DNA of 21,554 nucleotides from a virus, in the IMG/VR virus record IMGVR_UViG_3300046542_000363, positions 1-21,554 of that record; one strand, written 5' to 3'. Every line of letters starts with the position of its first letter. Position 1 is the first letter of the stretch. Shown one piece after another: positions 6,655 through 14,176 of the stretch. A program made the position numbers and the translations under genes. The notes under the pieces are model-generated. The model was given only the letters and a program-made list of their open reading frames with translations, was not told where the DNA came from and did not search any database.

Positions 6655-8181
6655 ATGCCCGACATCTCCTCTGCGACGTACACGCCGCCCGGCGTCTACG
6701 TCAGCGACGAATCGACTCCCACGGTCACCCCGCGCGGCGTGTCAACCACGACCGTCACGGTGATCGGCCCGGCCCTGGGTTACCAGACGACCAGTGAGGT
6801 CGTCACCGTCTTCTCCGGCTCGGCGACCGCACTGTTGCAGCGTGGCGCGTACATCGCGGCGGTTGTGGGGCCGCCTGCCATCGCGGCGCCCGTGGTCACG
6901 ACCCTGTCGGGCACGGTCATGGTCTACAACACCGACTACACCTTCGTGGTGACCGCCGGTTCCGGTGGTGCCGCCACGGCGATCACTTCGATCAAGCGTC
7001 TGTCGTCGAGCCAGAGCGACCTGACTCAGCCGTCGCCGAACGGGCTGAAGGACGGCGACCAGGTCCGGGTGACGTACGCGTTCACCAACGCGACGTATTA
7101 CGAGCCGACCGAGTTCGAGGACTACGACCAGGTCGTGGCCACGTACGGGCAGGCCATGCTGTCGACCGCGCCGACGAGCCCGACCGCGTCTCAGGTCGCC
7201 TCGGCGCTGACTCTGGCGGCGAAGATCGCTCTGGAGAACGGCGCGGCCAGCGTGCTGTGCGTAGCGACCAACCCGGCGGCGACGGACTACCGGGCGGCGC
7301 TGCAGGCGGCGTACAGCAAGCTGGAGGCGGACTACCGGGCGCAGATCCTGGTGCCGCTGTTCGTGGACGGCACGTACAACGCGCACACGCCGACGAACGT
7401 GGCGAACCTGCTGGCCGACGTCAAGAACCACTGCGAGACGGCGGCCAACGACGGCTACGGCCGGATGGCGTTCACCGGCCTGGCCACGACGTACGACAAC
7501 ACGACCGGCCACGACCAGCTGGCGCTGGCGCAGGACAGCAAGCGGCTGGTGCTGTGCTACCCGAACCGGCTGCTGGCCTTCAACTCGGCCGTGAACGCCT
7601 CCACGGAGATCGACGGCTTCTACCTGGCCGCTGCGATGGCCGGACGGCTGGCGCGGAACGCGGTCGCGCGGGGGCTGACGAACCAGTCGCTGACGTCGTT
7701 CACGGGCCTGCCCGCGACGATCGCGCAGGCCATGACGCGGACCTTCAAGAACAACCTCTCGAAGTCCGGTGTGAACGTCGCGGAGATCAACCAGAACAAC
7801 CAGCTGGTCGCCCGGCACGGCGTGTCCACGAACATGTCGTCGATCCTGACGCAGGAGATCTCGCTGACCCGCATCGGCGACGTCCTGCTGCAGATGATCC
7901 AGGTCGGCATGTCCAACGCTGGGCTCATCGGTGAGCCGATCACGGCCGAGACCACGATCAACGTGAAGTCGGCGCTGATCGGTCTGCTGGAGCAGGCGGT
8001 TTCCGACGCGATCATCGTCTCCTACGCCAACGCGCAGGTGCGGCAGCAGTCGGCGGACCCGTCGGTCATCGAGGGGACCTTCAGCTACAAGCCGCCGATC
8101 CCGATGAACTATGTCGTCGTGAAGTTCGCCGTCGACCTCACGACCGGCGACACGTCCACGCAGACAGACCAGGCCGCCTGA
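6655..8181 (+). CDS. Contractile tail sheath protein, 508 aa
   Basis: The sheath surrounds the tail tube and contracts to drive it into the cell. The N-terminus TPPGVYVSDESTPTVTPRGV is the typical 'PGVYV.E' entry of sheath proteins, whose arm links neighbouring subunits. The middle holds a variable beta domain (about residues 70-150) and a Rossmann-like part (AAKIALENGAASVLCVATNP, then ILVPLFVDGTYN). The C-terminal conserved domain runs from about residue 380, with LTQEISLTRIGDVLLQMIQV and AETTINVKSALIGLLEQAVS, ending in NYVVVKFAVDL. ATG 6655 gives the standard N-terminus; GTG 6646 would add three residues. The SD is weak (GGTGGG), surprising for an abundant protein, and hairpin copy 3 precedes it. 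Tandem terminators follow. Confidence 0.92.
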   Translation: MPDISSATYTPPGVYVSDESTPTVTPRGVSTTTVTVIGPALGYQTTSEVVTVFSGSATALLQRGAYIAAVVGPPAIAAPVVTTLSGTVMVYNTDYTFVVTAGSGGAATAITSIKRLSSSQSDLTQPSPNGLKDGDQVRVTYAFTNATYYEPTEFEDYDQVVATYGQAMLSTAPTSPTASQVASALTLAAKIALENGAASVLCVATNPAATDYRAALQAAYSKLEADYRAQILVPLFVDGTYNAHTPTNVANLLADVKNHCETAANDGYGRMAFTGLATTYDNTTGHDQLALAQDSKRLVLCYPNRLLAFNSAVNASTEIDGFYLAAAMAGRLARNAVARGLTNQSLTSFTGLPATIAQAMTRTFKNNLSKSGVNVAEINQNNQLVARHGVSTNMSSILTQEISLTRIGDVLLQMIQVGMSNAGLIGEPITAETTINVKSALIGLLEQAVSDAIIVSYANAQVRQQSADPSVIEGTFSYKPPIPMNYVVVKFAVDLTTGDTSTQTDQAA

Positions 8182-8185
8182 GCCC

Positions 8186-8220
8186 GCGCGGCAGGCGCTT
8201 GTGACGGGCCCCTGCCGCGC
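8186..8220 (+). terminator. Terminator hairpin 1 after the sheath gene
   Basis: A perfect 10-bp stem, GCGCGGCAGG (8186-8195) with CCTGCCGCGC (8211-8220), closes a 15-base loop and is followed by TTTAT. It lies four bases after the sheath stop. Confidence 0.65.
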
Positions 8221-8226
8221 TTTATG

Positions 8227-8260
8227 GAGGACCCCCGGTGTGAGGGCGCCGGGGGTCCTC
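8227..8260 (+). terminator. Terminator hairpin 2 after the sheath gene
   Basis: A 12-bp perfect stem, GAGGACCCCCGG (8227-8238) with CCGGGGGTCCTC (8249-8260), closes a 10-base loop; TGCTGT follows. With the hairpin just upstream it forms a tandem pair between sheath and tube genes. It may also stabilise the 3' end of the sheath message. Confidence 0.7.
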
Positions 8261-8321
8261 TGCTGTCCGTGGCCGCCCATCCCGCACCAGTGGGTGAGAC
8301 CTACGGATGGGGTGGTGAGCA

Positions 8322-8825
8322 ATGCCTGCAGGCAAGGTCCGCGTCACCGGCTCCGGCTACAGCACGTTCGTGTACGCCGGTAAGCCGATCGCGTTCTTGA
8401 ACAGCGTCGAGGACTCGGGCCAGCGTGCGTGGAGCGACAAGGGGCAGGCGTACGCGTTTATTCAGCCCCTTGGTTCGCGTACGCCGGTGGAGATCGCGAC
8501 GTCCCGCGTCCTGGGCGGCGGCACGCTGCAGATGACGATCCAGGAGCTGTGGAACCAGGCGATCTGGGAGCAGCTGGCCGGGCTGTCTGGCACGAACAAC
8601 ATCGTCGAGATTTTCGACCGGCTGGCCGGAAGTCCGAACTACGTGACGGCGCAGACGATCATCAAGCCGCCCGGCACCGAGGCGACCCCCTCGAAGTGGC
8701 GCGGCAAGATCTATCACAACGTGACGATCGTCGACATCGCCGACGGCGACACCCTGACGGTCGGCGGCCTGGACGTCGCCAAGCCTGTGGTCGCCGCTTA
8801 CACGCACTCCACCCGACTGCGCTGA
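8322..8825 (+). CDS. Tail tube protein, 167 aa
   Basis: The gene directly after the sheath encodes a protein of the size of contractile tail tube subunits. The sequence is beta-rich with YSTFVYAGKPIAFLNSVEDS at the N-terminus, the tube-like loop and strand SRTPVEIATSRVLGGGTLQM, a single helix TIQELWNQAIWEQL, and the C-terminal strand DGDTLTVGGLDVAKPVV. In this family rings of six subunits stack into the rigid inner tube. ATG 8322 follows GGGGTGGTGAG; a distinct promoter was not recognised in the 140 bases after the sheath gene, although the tandem terminators there imply some independent control. Function is supported mainly by gene order and fold-like pattern. Confidence 0.82.
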   Translation: MPAGKVRVTGSGYSTFVYAGKPIAFLNSVEDSGQRAWSDKGQAYAFIQPLGSRTPVEIATSRVLGGGTLQMTIQELWNQAIWEQLAGLSGTNNIVEIFDRLAGSPNYVTAQTIIKPPGTEATPSKWRGKIYHNVTIVDIADGDTLTVGGLDVAKPVVAAYTHSTRLR

Positions 8826-8838
8826 CCAGGAGCGAGCG

Positions 8839-9354
8839 ATGACGGACACCTACGGCACCTTCGACCCTGCCTCCCGGCCGGGCCGTAAGGCCGCCACGCC
8901 GGAGGCCAAGCCGACCCTGAAGGCTGAGGACGGTACGGAGCTTCCCAGCTTCGACGAGCGCTACTCCGAGGCCTTTCAGGGGCTCGCTTACCTGGGTTCG
9001 CTGACGGAGAGCTTCTCCTGGCTCGGGCACGAGTTCGTTATCCGCACCCTCGGTGTGGATGAGCAGCTCGCTGTCGCTCAGGTCACCGCCAAGTACAAGG
9101 ACGGCGGTGAGCAGCTCGCCTACGTCACGGCGGTGGTGGCGATGGCGATCGTGACGGTCGACGGCGAGGAGCTGCCCACGCCGATCGGTGAGGACCAGCT
9201 GCTGGCCGAATGGGGGCACCGGCGGTTCGCCTACGTCAAGGCCAACTGGTTCCAGCCGACGATCAACGAGGTCTTCCAGCGGTACCTGCAGCTGGAGGAC
9301 AAGGTCGCGCAGGTCATCGAGGCCATGGGAAAAGCCTTCGCCCCGGCCGCATAG
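8839..9354 (+). CDS. Tail assembly chaperone, short product (gpG-like), 171 aa
   Basis: The gene lies between tube and tape-measure genes, where almost all long-tailed phages encode the chaperone pair that coats the tape measure during tail assembly. ATG 8839 has SD AGGAGCGAG. The N-terminal 30 residues are low-complexity (SRPGRKAATPEAKPT); then a helical domain follows, with SFSWLGHEFVIRTLGVDEQL and DGGEQLAYVTAVVAMAIVTV, ending LQLEDKVAQVIEAMGKAFAPAA. Near its 3' end lies the slippery heptamer G GGA AAA, which leads into the -1 frame open downstream. The frameshift makes the family assignment firm. Confidence 0.85.
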   Translation: MTDTYGTFDPASRPGRKAATPEAKPTLKAEDGTELPSFDERYSEAFQGLAYLGSLTESFSWLGHEFVIRTLGVDEQLAVAQVTAKYKDGGEQLAYVTAVVAMAIVTVDGEELPTPIGEDQLLAEWGHRRFAYVKANWFQPTINEVFQRYLQLEDKVAQVIEAMGKAFAPAA

Positions 9355-9785
9355 ACCCGTGGCTGGAGCGCCATCTGCGGATCGCTGAGCGGCGGGGGCT
9401 GCTGTCGGGGCGGCACCTGTCCCGGGTGCAGCAGTTCGGCCTGGAGCTGCTCATCCTCGCCAACGGCTGGAAGGAAGTCGAGCGGGACGAGGAGCAGCTC
9501 AAACGGGACGAGAAGGCGTTCGAGGACCAGCTGAAGTTCGCGCTGGTGGCTGCGGGCGTGGACGCGACCGAGCTGTGGCCGAGGGATGCCGCCGATGTAC
9601 CGGACGACGAGGGCGTCGACTACGACTACTCCGCCGTCAACTGGCAGCAGGGCTCGACCGACGACTGGGATCGCATGCAGGAGGCGCTCTCTCAGTCACG
9701 TGTGCAGGTGTCTGGGGACCCGGAGCCGGAGGACGAACCGCCGGTGCCAGACATGGACGACGGATTCGATCGGGAGTGGCAGTAG
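8839..9785 (+). CDS. Tail assembly chaperone, -1 frameshift product (gpGT-like)
   Basis: Slippage by one base backward at 9327-9333 joins codons 8839-9333 to 9333-9785 and gives a protein of about 315 residues. The added part (SLRPGRIDPWLERHLRIAER and onward) has helices with alternating charge (KEVERDEEQLKRDEKAFEDQ) and a strongly acidic C-terminus (EPEDEPPVPDMDDGFDREWQ), like the T domain of lambda gpGT that contacts tail subunits. No suitable independent start with an SD is seen for the second frame after the short product's stop, which favours frameshifting. Its TAG is directly followed by the tape-measure ATG. Confidence 0.82.
9327..9333 (+). other. Programmed -1 ribosomal frameshift site
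   Basis: The heptamer G GGA AAA, in the zero frame ATG GGA AAA GCC, fits the X XXY YYZ rule (X=G, Y=A, Z=A). After slippage the tRNAs re-pair on GGG AAA. It resembles the lambda G/T site (G GGA AAG). The zero-frame stop lies 18 bases downstream, at 9352. A downstream stimulatory structure is possible in the GC-rich stretch but was not resolved. Confidence 0.8.
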
Positions 9786-11972
9786 ATGGCGACCCCTACG
9801 CCGCCCCCGGGCGGCAACACCCCTCCTGGCGGCATCACCGGTGCGTTGCAGTCGCTGGCCATGCAGCTGCAGGCGTTCCTGCACCAGAACCAGACGCTGC
9901 AGAACCTGCCGTCGAGCACGGCCAACGCCCTGCGGCAGGCGCGGCAGAACGTCCTGAATCCGCAGGCGCTGTTGGGCGGACAGGTCCCGGCGCCTGTGGC
10001 TCCGAACGCGCAGTGGCTGCAGCAGACGGCTGCGCAGTTCCTGAGCCAGGTGGTGCTCAACCAGTCCCAGCGCCGGTCCAGCCCGCCTCCTCCTGGGCCT
10101 ACGCCGCCGACTCCTGCGCCTGTGCCGCCGGTCCCGATGCCGCCGTACCCGTACCCGTACATGAGCCCGTACGGGCATCCGCACATGCCGTACACCGGGC
10201 CCATGCCGGGCTATGGCGGCCCTCTGGTCGCACCGGTTCACCCGGGCAGTAGCGGCGGTCATGCCTCGGGTATCGGCTCGTGGACGAAGTCGATGCTGCC
10301 CCGTGTCGGTGCGGCTGTCGGTGGCCCCTGGGGCGCTGTGGCGGGTGCCGCCATCGGTGCCGCCACGGACATCCCGGCCGAGGTCCGCAGCCAGCGCGAC
10401 AAGAACGCCTACTACCAGTCGATCGAGGGTGGCTCGAACTTCGACGGCTTCGGCGAGCGTGCCTCCGAGGAGCTGTATCGCTGGTCGACGTTCGGTGTGC
10501 TCTCCTCCGACGAGTCACGCAAGGCGTTCAAGGGCGTCACCAGGCTGGGCTACAACAGCAAGGTGGAGGGCGGCGTCGGCCGCCAGGATGCGCTCAACTT
10601 CATCTACCACGGCAAGACACGTCGCGGTGAGACCGTGGACGAGTCGCTGCAGCAGCTGCAGGTCAACTCCAAGAACGCCCTTGGGTCGCTTAACGACCTG
10701 AACGACGCCCTCAACGCGGTCTCCGACAGCGCGGGCAAGGCCGGGGTCAACTCGCAGCAGGCGCGCGCCGAGTTCACGCAGCTGATGGACCAGGCGATCA
10801 AGCAGGGATACGGCTCGTCCTCGGCGGATGTGGCGTCTCTGGAGCAGCAGACGAAGAACTCCTACGGCCGGTCCTACCAGGACGTGGACGTATCCGGGCG
10901 CCTGACGCTGAACCACGCCTACATGGCAGCCTCGATGTCCGGGATGAGCGTCTCGCAGTACCTGACGTCTGGTGTCACGTCCAAGGGCGCCGCCGACGCG
11001 AAGCTGGACCAGGCAACGGCAAGCGCCGTGCTCAAGCCCGGCGTCGAGGACTGGATCAAGGACCAGATCTCCAAGGCCGGTGGCGCGGGCAACCTCCACG
11101 AGGACGTTGTCCAGCAGATCGCCGAGCAGATGATCCGGCAGTTCTACGCCAACGACTCCCCGGCGATGGCGCAGGTCATCGCCGCCATCTCCGGGCAGAG
11201 CACGCTGGCCAACGATCCGGTCAAGGCCGCCTTCTGGCTCGTGCAGCAGTACAACGACAAGGGCACCGCCGAGACGACGCACAAGATGACGGCCAAGGAG
11301 AAGGCCGCCCAGAAGACTGCCAGCAAGGAGAACGCGGTCTCCACCGGCGTCGGCAACAACATGCGCCAGACCCAGGACGACCGGGGCCCGAACGCGGGCA
11401 AGTCCATCCTCGGCGACCTCGACAAGGAGAAGTCCGGCGACTTCCTGGGCTTCGGCGGCCACAACTCGGACGCCTACAACGCCTACCAGAAGTGGCACGA
11501 GCAGAAGGGCGGCCAGGAAGACCCCGTCGTCTACCACCTCCTCCAGAAGATCAAGGGCGACGACAAGACCAAGGTCGCCGTCACCACCAAGGACGGCAAG
11601 AAGGTCGTCTCGCTGGCCGACGCGATCAAGAACCACCGCAACGAGCTGGCGTCCGGCAAGGCCGTCGTCGTCGAGGGCGACCAGACGGGCAAGACGGTCT
11701 CCGAGATCCTCGGCAAGGACAAGGTCGACCCGCTGCGCGACTTCTCCAAGGAAGCCAAGGCCACCGACAAGTCCGGCGAGACGTACGCCAAGTGGGAGAA
11801 GGAGCACACCACCAAGGACAAGAAGGGCCGGGAGAAGCTGGAGATCACCCTGACGGCCGAGGCCCGGCGCCTGCTGACCGTCCTGGACTCCACCGGCGTC
11901 TCCGGGTCCTCCGCGACCGCCACGCCGCCGCTGAGCCCGTACGCGTCCAACCCCAGCTACGGCGGGGAGTAG
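9786..11972 (+). CDS. Tail tape measure protein, 728 aa
   Basis: The tape measure sets tail length and is released at infection. Evidence: it follows the chaperone pair directly (TAGATG), is long, Gln/Ala/Lys-rich and mostly helical, and carries a glycine-alanine hydrophobic patch (VGAAVGGPWGAVAGAAIGAA, about residues 173-192). Residues 96-165 are strikingly rich in Pro and Tyr (PPPPGPTPPTPAPVPPVPMP then PPYPYPYMSPYGHPH), unlike the helical remainder. The C-terminal 200 residues are lysine-rich and charged. At the usual 0.15 nm per residue, 728 residues imply a tail near 110 nm. No lysozyme or peptidase motif is present. It ends four bases before the next ATG. Confidence 0.85.
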   Translation: MATPTPPPGGNTPPGGITGALQSLAMQLQAFLHQNQTLQNLPSSTANALRQARQNVLNPQALLGGQVPAPVAPNAQWLQQTAAQFLSQVVLNQSQRRSSPPPPGPTPPTPAPVPPVPMPPYPYPYMSPYGHPHMPYTGPMPGYGGPLVAPVHPGSSGGHASGIGSWTKSMLPRVGAAVGGPWGAVAGAAIGAATDIPAEVRSQRDKNAYYQSIEGGSNFDGFGERASEELYRWSTFGVLSSDESRKAFKGVTRLGYNSKVEGGVGRQDALNFIYHGKTRRGETVDESLQQLQVNSKNALGSLNDLNDALNAVSDSAGKAGVNSQQARAEFTQLMDQAIKQGYGSSSADVASLEQQTKNSYGRSYQDVDVSGRLTLNHAYMAASMSGMSVSQYLTSGVTSKGAADAKLDQATASAVLKPGVEDWIKDQISKAGGAGNLHEDVVQQIAEQMIRQFYANDSPAMAQVIAAISGQSTLANDPVKAAFWLVQQYNDKGTAETTHKMTAKEKAAQKTASKENAVSTGVGNNMRQTQDDRGPNAGKSILGDLDKEKSGDFLGFGGHNSDAYNAYQKWHEQKGGQEDPVVYHLLQKIKGDDKTKVAVTTKDGKKVVSLADAIKNHRNELASGKAVVVEGDQTGKTVSEILGKDKVDPLRDFSKEAKATDKSGETYAKWEKEHTTKDKKGREKLEITLTAEARRLLTVLDSTGVSGSSATATPPLSPYASNPSYGGE

Positions 11973-11975
11973 GCC

Positions 11976-12635
11976 ATGGCTCTCGCATCCCTCGGGTTCA
12001 CGGGCGGCCCTCAGATCACGTTCCGCATCAATCCCGACTCGATCGACTGGGGCTTCGACATCCACACCTCGGTCACCCCGACCGTCGGCGGCAGGGTCGT
12101 GCAGATCACCGGCGCGACCCTGCGGGACGTCACGATCAATGGCTACCTCGGCGAGAACCGCAGGGCCGGGCCCTCGCCGGACGGCAACAAGGACCATGCT
12201 GGAGCCAGCTGGCGCTTGCACGAGGTGTTCATCGCGAACTGCCGGGCCATCATGGAGCACCAGTCCCGGGACTCCAGCACGCCCGGCAAGATGCACGAAC
12301 CGGCGACCTTCAACTATCCGCCGCACGGCTGGCGCTGGAGCGTGTACCTCACCGAGGTCTCTGACATCGACGGCCAGGCGTCGATCGAGCACCGCACCGG
12401 GAAGTACAGCCACGGCTACAAGCTGACGCTGTTCATCGTGCAGGTGGGCTCCGACTCGCTGGTCAAGGCGGGCACCTCGAAGAACGCGGTCGACTCCGCC
12501 CAGGAGAAGGCCATCGCCTCCTACATCGCCCGCATCAGCGAGGGCATCGGCTGGCGCCAGACCGAGTACAACGGCCCGCTCAGCGACGGCACTGAGGACA
12601 AGAAGAGCGACAAGGGACAGAAGGAGGACAAGTAG
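11976..12635 (+). CDS. Probable baseplate/hub-associated protein, 219 aa
   Basis: This is the first gene after the tape measure. In contractile phages that place usually belongs to a protein linking tube end and baseplate, often with a LysM or gp53-like part. The N-terminus is beta-rich (GPQITFRINPDSIDWGFDIH, then VVQITGATLRDVTINGYLGE). The middle has FNYPPHGWRWSVYLTEVSDI and YKLTLFIVQV strands. The C-terminus is a short helix and a charged tail (DKKSDKGQKEDK). The same general pattern (FRINP... near the start, a repeated 'F.Y.P.GW.W' type segment) suggests a tube-initiator-like beta fold. I do not see a decisive motif. ATG 11976 is four bases after the tape-measure stop; the TAG overlaps the following GTG. 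Confidence 0.55.
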   Translation: MALASLGFTGGPQITFRINPDSIDWGFDIHTSVTPTVGGRVVQITGATLRDVTINGYLGENRRAGPSPDGNKDHAGASWRLHEVFIANCRAIMEHQSRDSSTPGKMHEPATFNYPPHGWRWSVYLTEVSDIDGQASIEHRTGKYSHGYKLTLFIVQVGSDSLVKAGTSKNAVDSAQEKAIASYIARISEGIGWRQTEYNGPLSDGTEDKKSDKGQKEDK

Positions 12636-12829
12636 TGGCTGCAGGCGAACGCGAGTGCATCATCAAGGTGCTGCGCCACATCGCGCCGGGCGAGCCCACC
12701 GGCCGTATCTGGGGGCGCAAGCAGTCGGCCGACGGCGGGCAGGGACGAGAGGGCAACCTGTGGGCCGCCGACCCGGAGGACCTTGCCGACCTCATCGTCG
12801 CCGAGCTGACCCGAGAGCGAGGGTGGTAA
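12635..12829 (+). CDS. Small tail-operon protein, 64 aa
   Basis: GTG 12635 overlaps the upstream TAG (TAGTG) behind SD AGAAGGAGGA, and the TAA overlaps the next ATG (TAATG), so the gene is translationally coupled on both sides. The sequence starts MAAGERECIIKVLRHIAPGE and ends in an acidic amphipathic helix (PEDLADLIVAELTRERGW). No family is recognised. The tight coupling makes it likely real, and possibly a small baseplate or assembly factor. Confidence 0.65.
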   Translation: MAAGERECIIKVLRHIAPGEPTGRIWGRKQSADGGQGREGNLWAADPEDLADLIVAELTRERGW

Positions 12830-13047
12830 TGGCCAACCAGTGGGGCGCCGACGTGCCCGTCTCCATGCCGCAGCCGCTGCGGGCCGACCAGGAGGCCATC
12901 GTTCCCATGAACGGCTTTGCGATGACCCTCGACGGCCTCTACCCGGACATGTCGGCCGCCGACCACGAGCGGCTCGCCACGCCCGTCTACGCCCCGCACA
13001 ACCCGCTGCGGAGCACCGAGGAGACGATTCCGGACCCCGAGGAGTGA
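12829..13047 (+). CDS. Small tail-operon protein, 72 aa
   Basis: ATG 12829 overlaps the preceding TAA. The protein (MANQWGADVPVSMPQPLRAD, ... MNGFAMTLDGLYPDMSAADH, ending RSTEETIPDPEE) is acidic, proline-rich and without transmembrane segments or catalytic motifs. It may be a small structural linker. An in-frame reading from 12655 exists but lies over the previous gene and is not needed. The next gene downstream is on the opposite strand, with only four bases between the two stops. Confidence 0.6.
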   Translation: MANQWGADVPVSMPQPLRADQEAIVPMNGFAMTLDGLYPDMSAADHERLATPVYAPHNPLRSTEETIPDPEE

Positions 13048-13051
13048 GACG

Positions 13052-13261
13052 TCACTTCATTCGGTGCTTGAGGATCTTCAGCGCGAACCAGGGCCAGAGG
13101 AGAAGGAACCCCGCCACGATGAATGGGAGCTGGTCTTCAAGATCCCAGGCCATCCATGAATCGTCGTCCTTCACCGCGCGAATCGCAAGGACCGACGAGG
13201 CAGCCCAGCCGACCAGCCACACCGCGCCAAGGATCACCCATGGCGTCATCTCTGCATCCAT
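13052..13261 (-). CDS. Two-helix small membrane protein on the opposite strand, 69 aa
   Basis: This is the only minus-strand gene inside the tail gene run. It has two clear hydrophobic segments, about residues 6-27 (TPWVILGAVWLVGWAASSVL) and 44-63 (QLPFIVAGFLLLWPWFALKI), joined by an acidic loop (KDDDSWMAWDLED), and a basic end (KHRMK). The ATG at 13261 is preceded on its strand by AGGATGAGGGT; an internal ATG four codons on is possible. G/C at third positions is lower than in neighbours, so it may be a late acquisition (a 'moron'). Candidate roles are superinfection exclusion, a holin-like function or host alteration in the prophage state; none is proven by sequence. Confidence 0.65.
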   Translation of the reverse strand: MDAEMTPWVILGAVWLVGWAASSVLAIRAVKDDDSWMAWDLEDQLPFIVAGFLLLWPWFALKILKHRMK

Positions 13262-13289
13262 ACCCTCATCCTAGGCTTCAGGAGGAGCT

Positions 13290-13952
13290 GTGGCCGACAC
13301 CCGCAAGGGCCTGAACTGCCTGCTGTTCTACCCCAAGGACAGCAAGACCAACGCCAGCTTCCGGGTCCGTGCCGACGTCCTCGGGCACGGCATGACGATG
13401 GTCGCCGACTCCTCCAGTTCCCGTAACGCCCGCGCGTACTACCCGCACCGGCCGACCCCGTCACGCTTCTACCTGCGGGTGCTGCTCAAGGGGTACGGCG
13501 AGCGCAAGGCGTTCGCCGACTGGATGCAGGGCTACGCCAACTTCGTGATGAACCCGGGCCTGGCCGCCGGTGACTCCTTCCCCGACATGGGGGTCATGCT
13601 CCCGAACCGGAACTTCTACCGCGAGGGCGTGCCCCTGTCCGGCTTCGAGTGGGGCGACACCATCGGCACTGTCGTCTGGACGCCGGTCATCACCTTCGAG
13701 TGCACCCGCGAGCCCCAGGACGTCACAGCCCTCTCCACGAGCAGCTTCAAGAACGCCCAGGACCCCGAGATGAAGTACTTCTGGCCCATGGGCACGCAGC
13801 TCGGCGGCAACGCGGTCCCGTCCGGCAACTACCAGACTGTCGACCCCGGCAAGGACGGCGGCTCCGACCCGGGCCAGCTGGAAGACCTCCCGGTCAACCC
13901 GATGCCCAATGAGGGCACCCCGCCGAACGAGCGGTACGACTACGGGAACTGA
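13290..13952 (+). CDS. Probable baseplate/tail protein, 220 aa
   Basis: GTG 13290 follows an excellent SD AGGAGGAG (13279-13286). The protein begins MADTRKGLNCLLFYPKDSKT. It has strands and one helix (RVLLKGYGERKAFADWMQGY) followed by FVMNPGLAAGD and an acidic, proline-rich tail (about residues 185-220, ending PPNERYDYGN). The helix-loop resembles ones I associate with tube-like beta proteins at the tail tip, but I cannot name a family. Its position between the tape-measure-adjacent genes and the hub-lysin fits a baseplate hub component. A strong terminator follows, so it ends a transcription unit. Confidence 0.5.
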   Translation: MADTRKGLNCLLFYPKDSKTNASFRVRADVLGHGMTMVADSSSSRNARAYYPHRPTPSRFYLRVLLKGYGERKAFADWMQGYANFVMNPGLAAGDSFPDMGVMLPNRNFYREGVPLSGFEWGDTIGTVVWTPVITFECTREPQDVTALSTSSFKNAQDPEMKYFWPMGTQLGGNAVPSGNYQTVDPGKDGGSDPGQLEDLPVNPMPNEGTPPNERYDYGN

Positions 13953-13959
13953 AATGCGC

Positions 13960-13998
13960 GACGCCAGGCCCCCGGTCTGCCCCGGGACTCCTGGCGTC
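13960..13998 (+). terminator. Terminator hairpin after the 220-aa baseplate gene
   Basis: GACGCCAGG (13960-13968) pairs perfectly with CCTGGCGTC (13990-13998). Inside, CCCGG (13971-13975) pairs with CCGGG (13982-13986). CACTTGC follows without a long T tract. It starts eight bases after the stop. Confidence 0.7.
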
Positions 13999-14038
13999 AC
14001 TTGCAGCCGCCCACGGCGACCGCCACTGCTACAAGGAT

Positions 14039-14077
14039 AGCGGCCCGCCCCAGGAACTTCGGCACGGGCGGGCCGCT
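14039..14077. terminator. Second inverted repeat, possible bidirectional terminator
   Basis: AGCGGCCCGCCC (14039-14050) and GGGCGGGCCGCT (14066-14077) form a perfect 12-bp stem with a 15-base loop. It lies in the 224-base gap before the hub-lysin gene. The rest of that gap shows no gene I can support. Confidence 0.5.
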
Positions 14078-14149
14078 CAGCCGGATGGAAAGGCCGACAC
14101 CAAAAGGCGCACGGCCAGCGTAGCGGGGGTCGTGTCGCCGTGTCCGTGG

Positions 14150-14167
14150 TTCGCCCCAAGGGGCGGA
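14150..14167 (+). promoter_or_regulatory. Start-associated hairpin, copy 4
   Basis: TTCGCCC (14150-14156), loop CAAG, GGGCGGA (14161-14167) gives seven pairs including one G-U. It contains the shared CGCCCCAAGGGGCG core. The right arm overlaps the beginning of the SD GGAGG used by GTG 14177. Outer arms are weak here. Confidence 0.5.
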
Positions 14168-14176
14168 GGTGGTCTC

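Noticed and set aside
6742-8322. 526-codon open frame on the minus strand
   Set aside because: Antisense to the sheath gene and extremely Arg/Val/Gly-rich.
9210-9785. Second chaperone frame as a separate gene starting at ATG 9210
   Set aside because: That start is deep inside the first chaperone gene and lacks an SD; the in-phase slippery heptamer explains the frame better.
10515-12413. 632-codon open frame on the minus strand
   Set aside because: Antisense to tape measure; no recognisable fold and no ribosome binding site that stands out.
13997-14065. 22-residue minus-strand peptide ending in a lipobox-like AVAVAVGGCK
   Set aside because: It looks like a lipoprotein signal but has no ribosome binding site, stops one residue after the Cys, and lies between two terminator hairpins. 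Probably chance.
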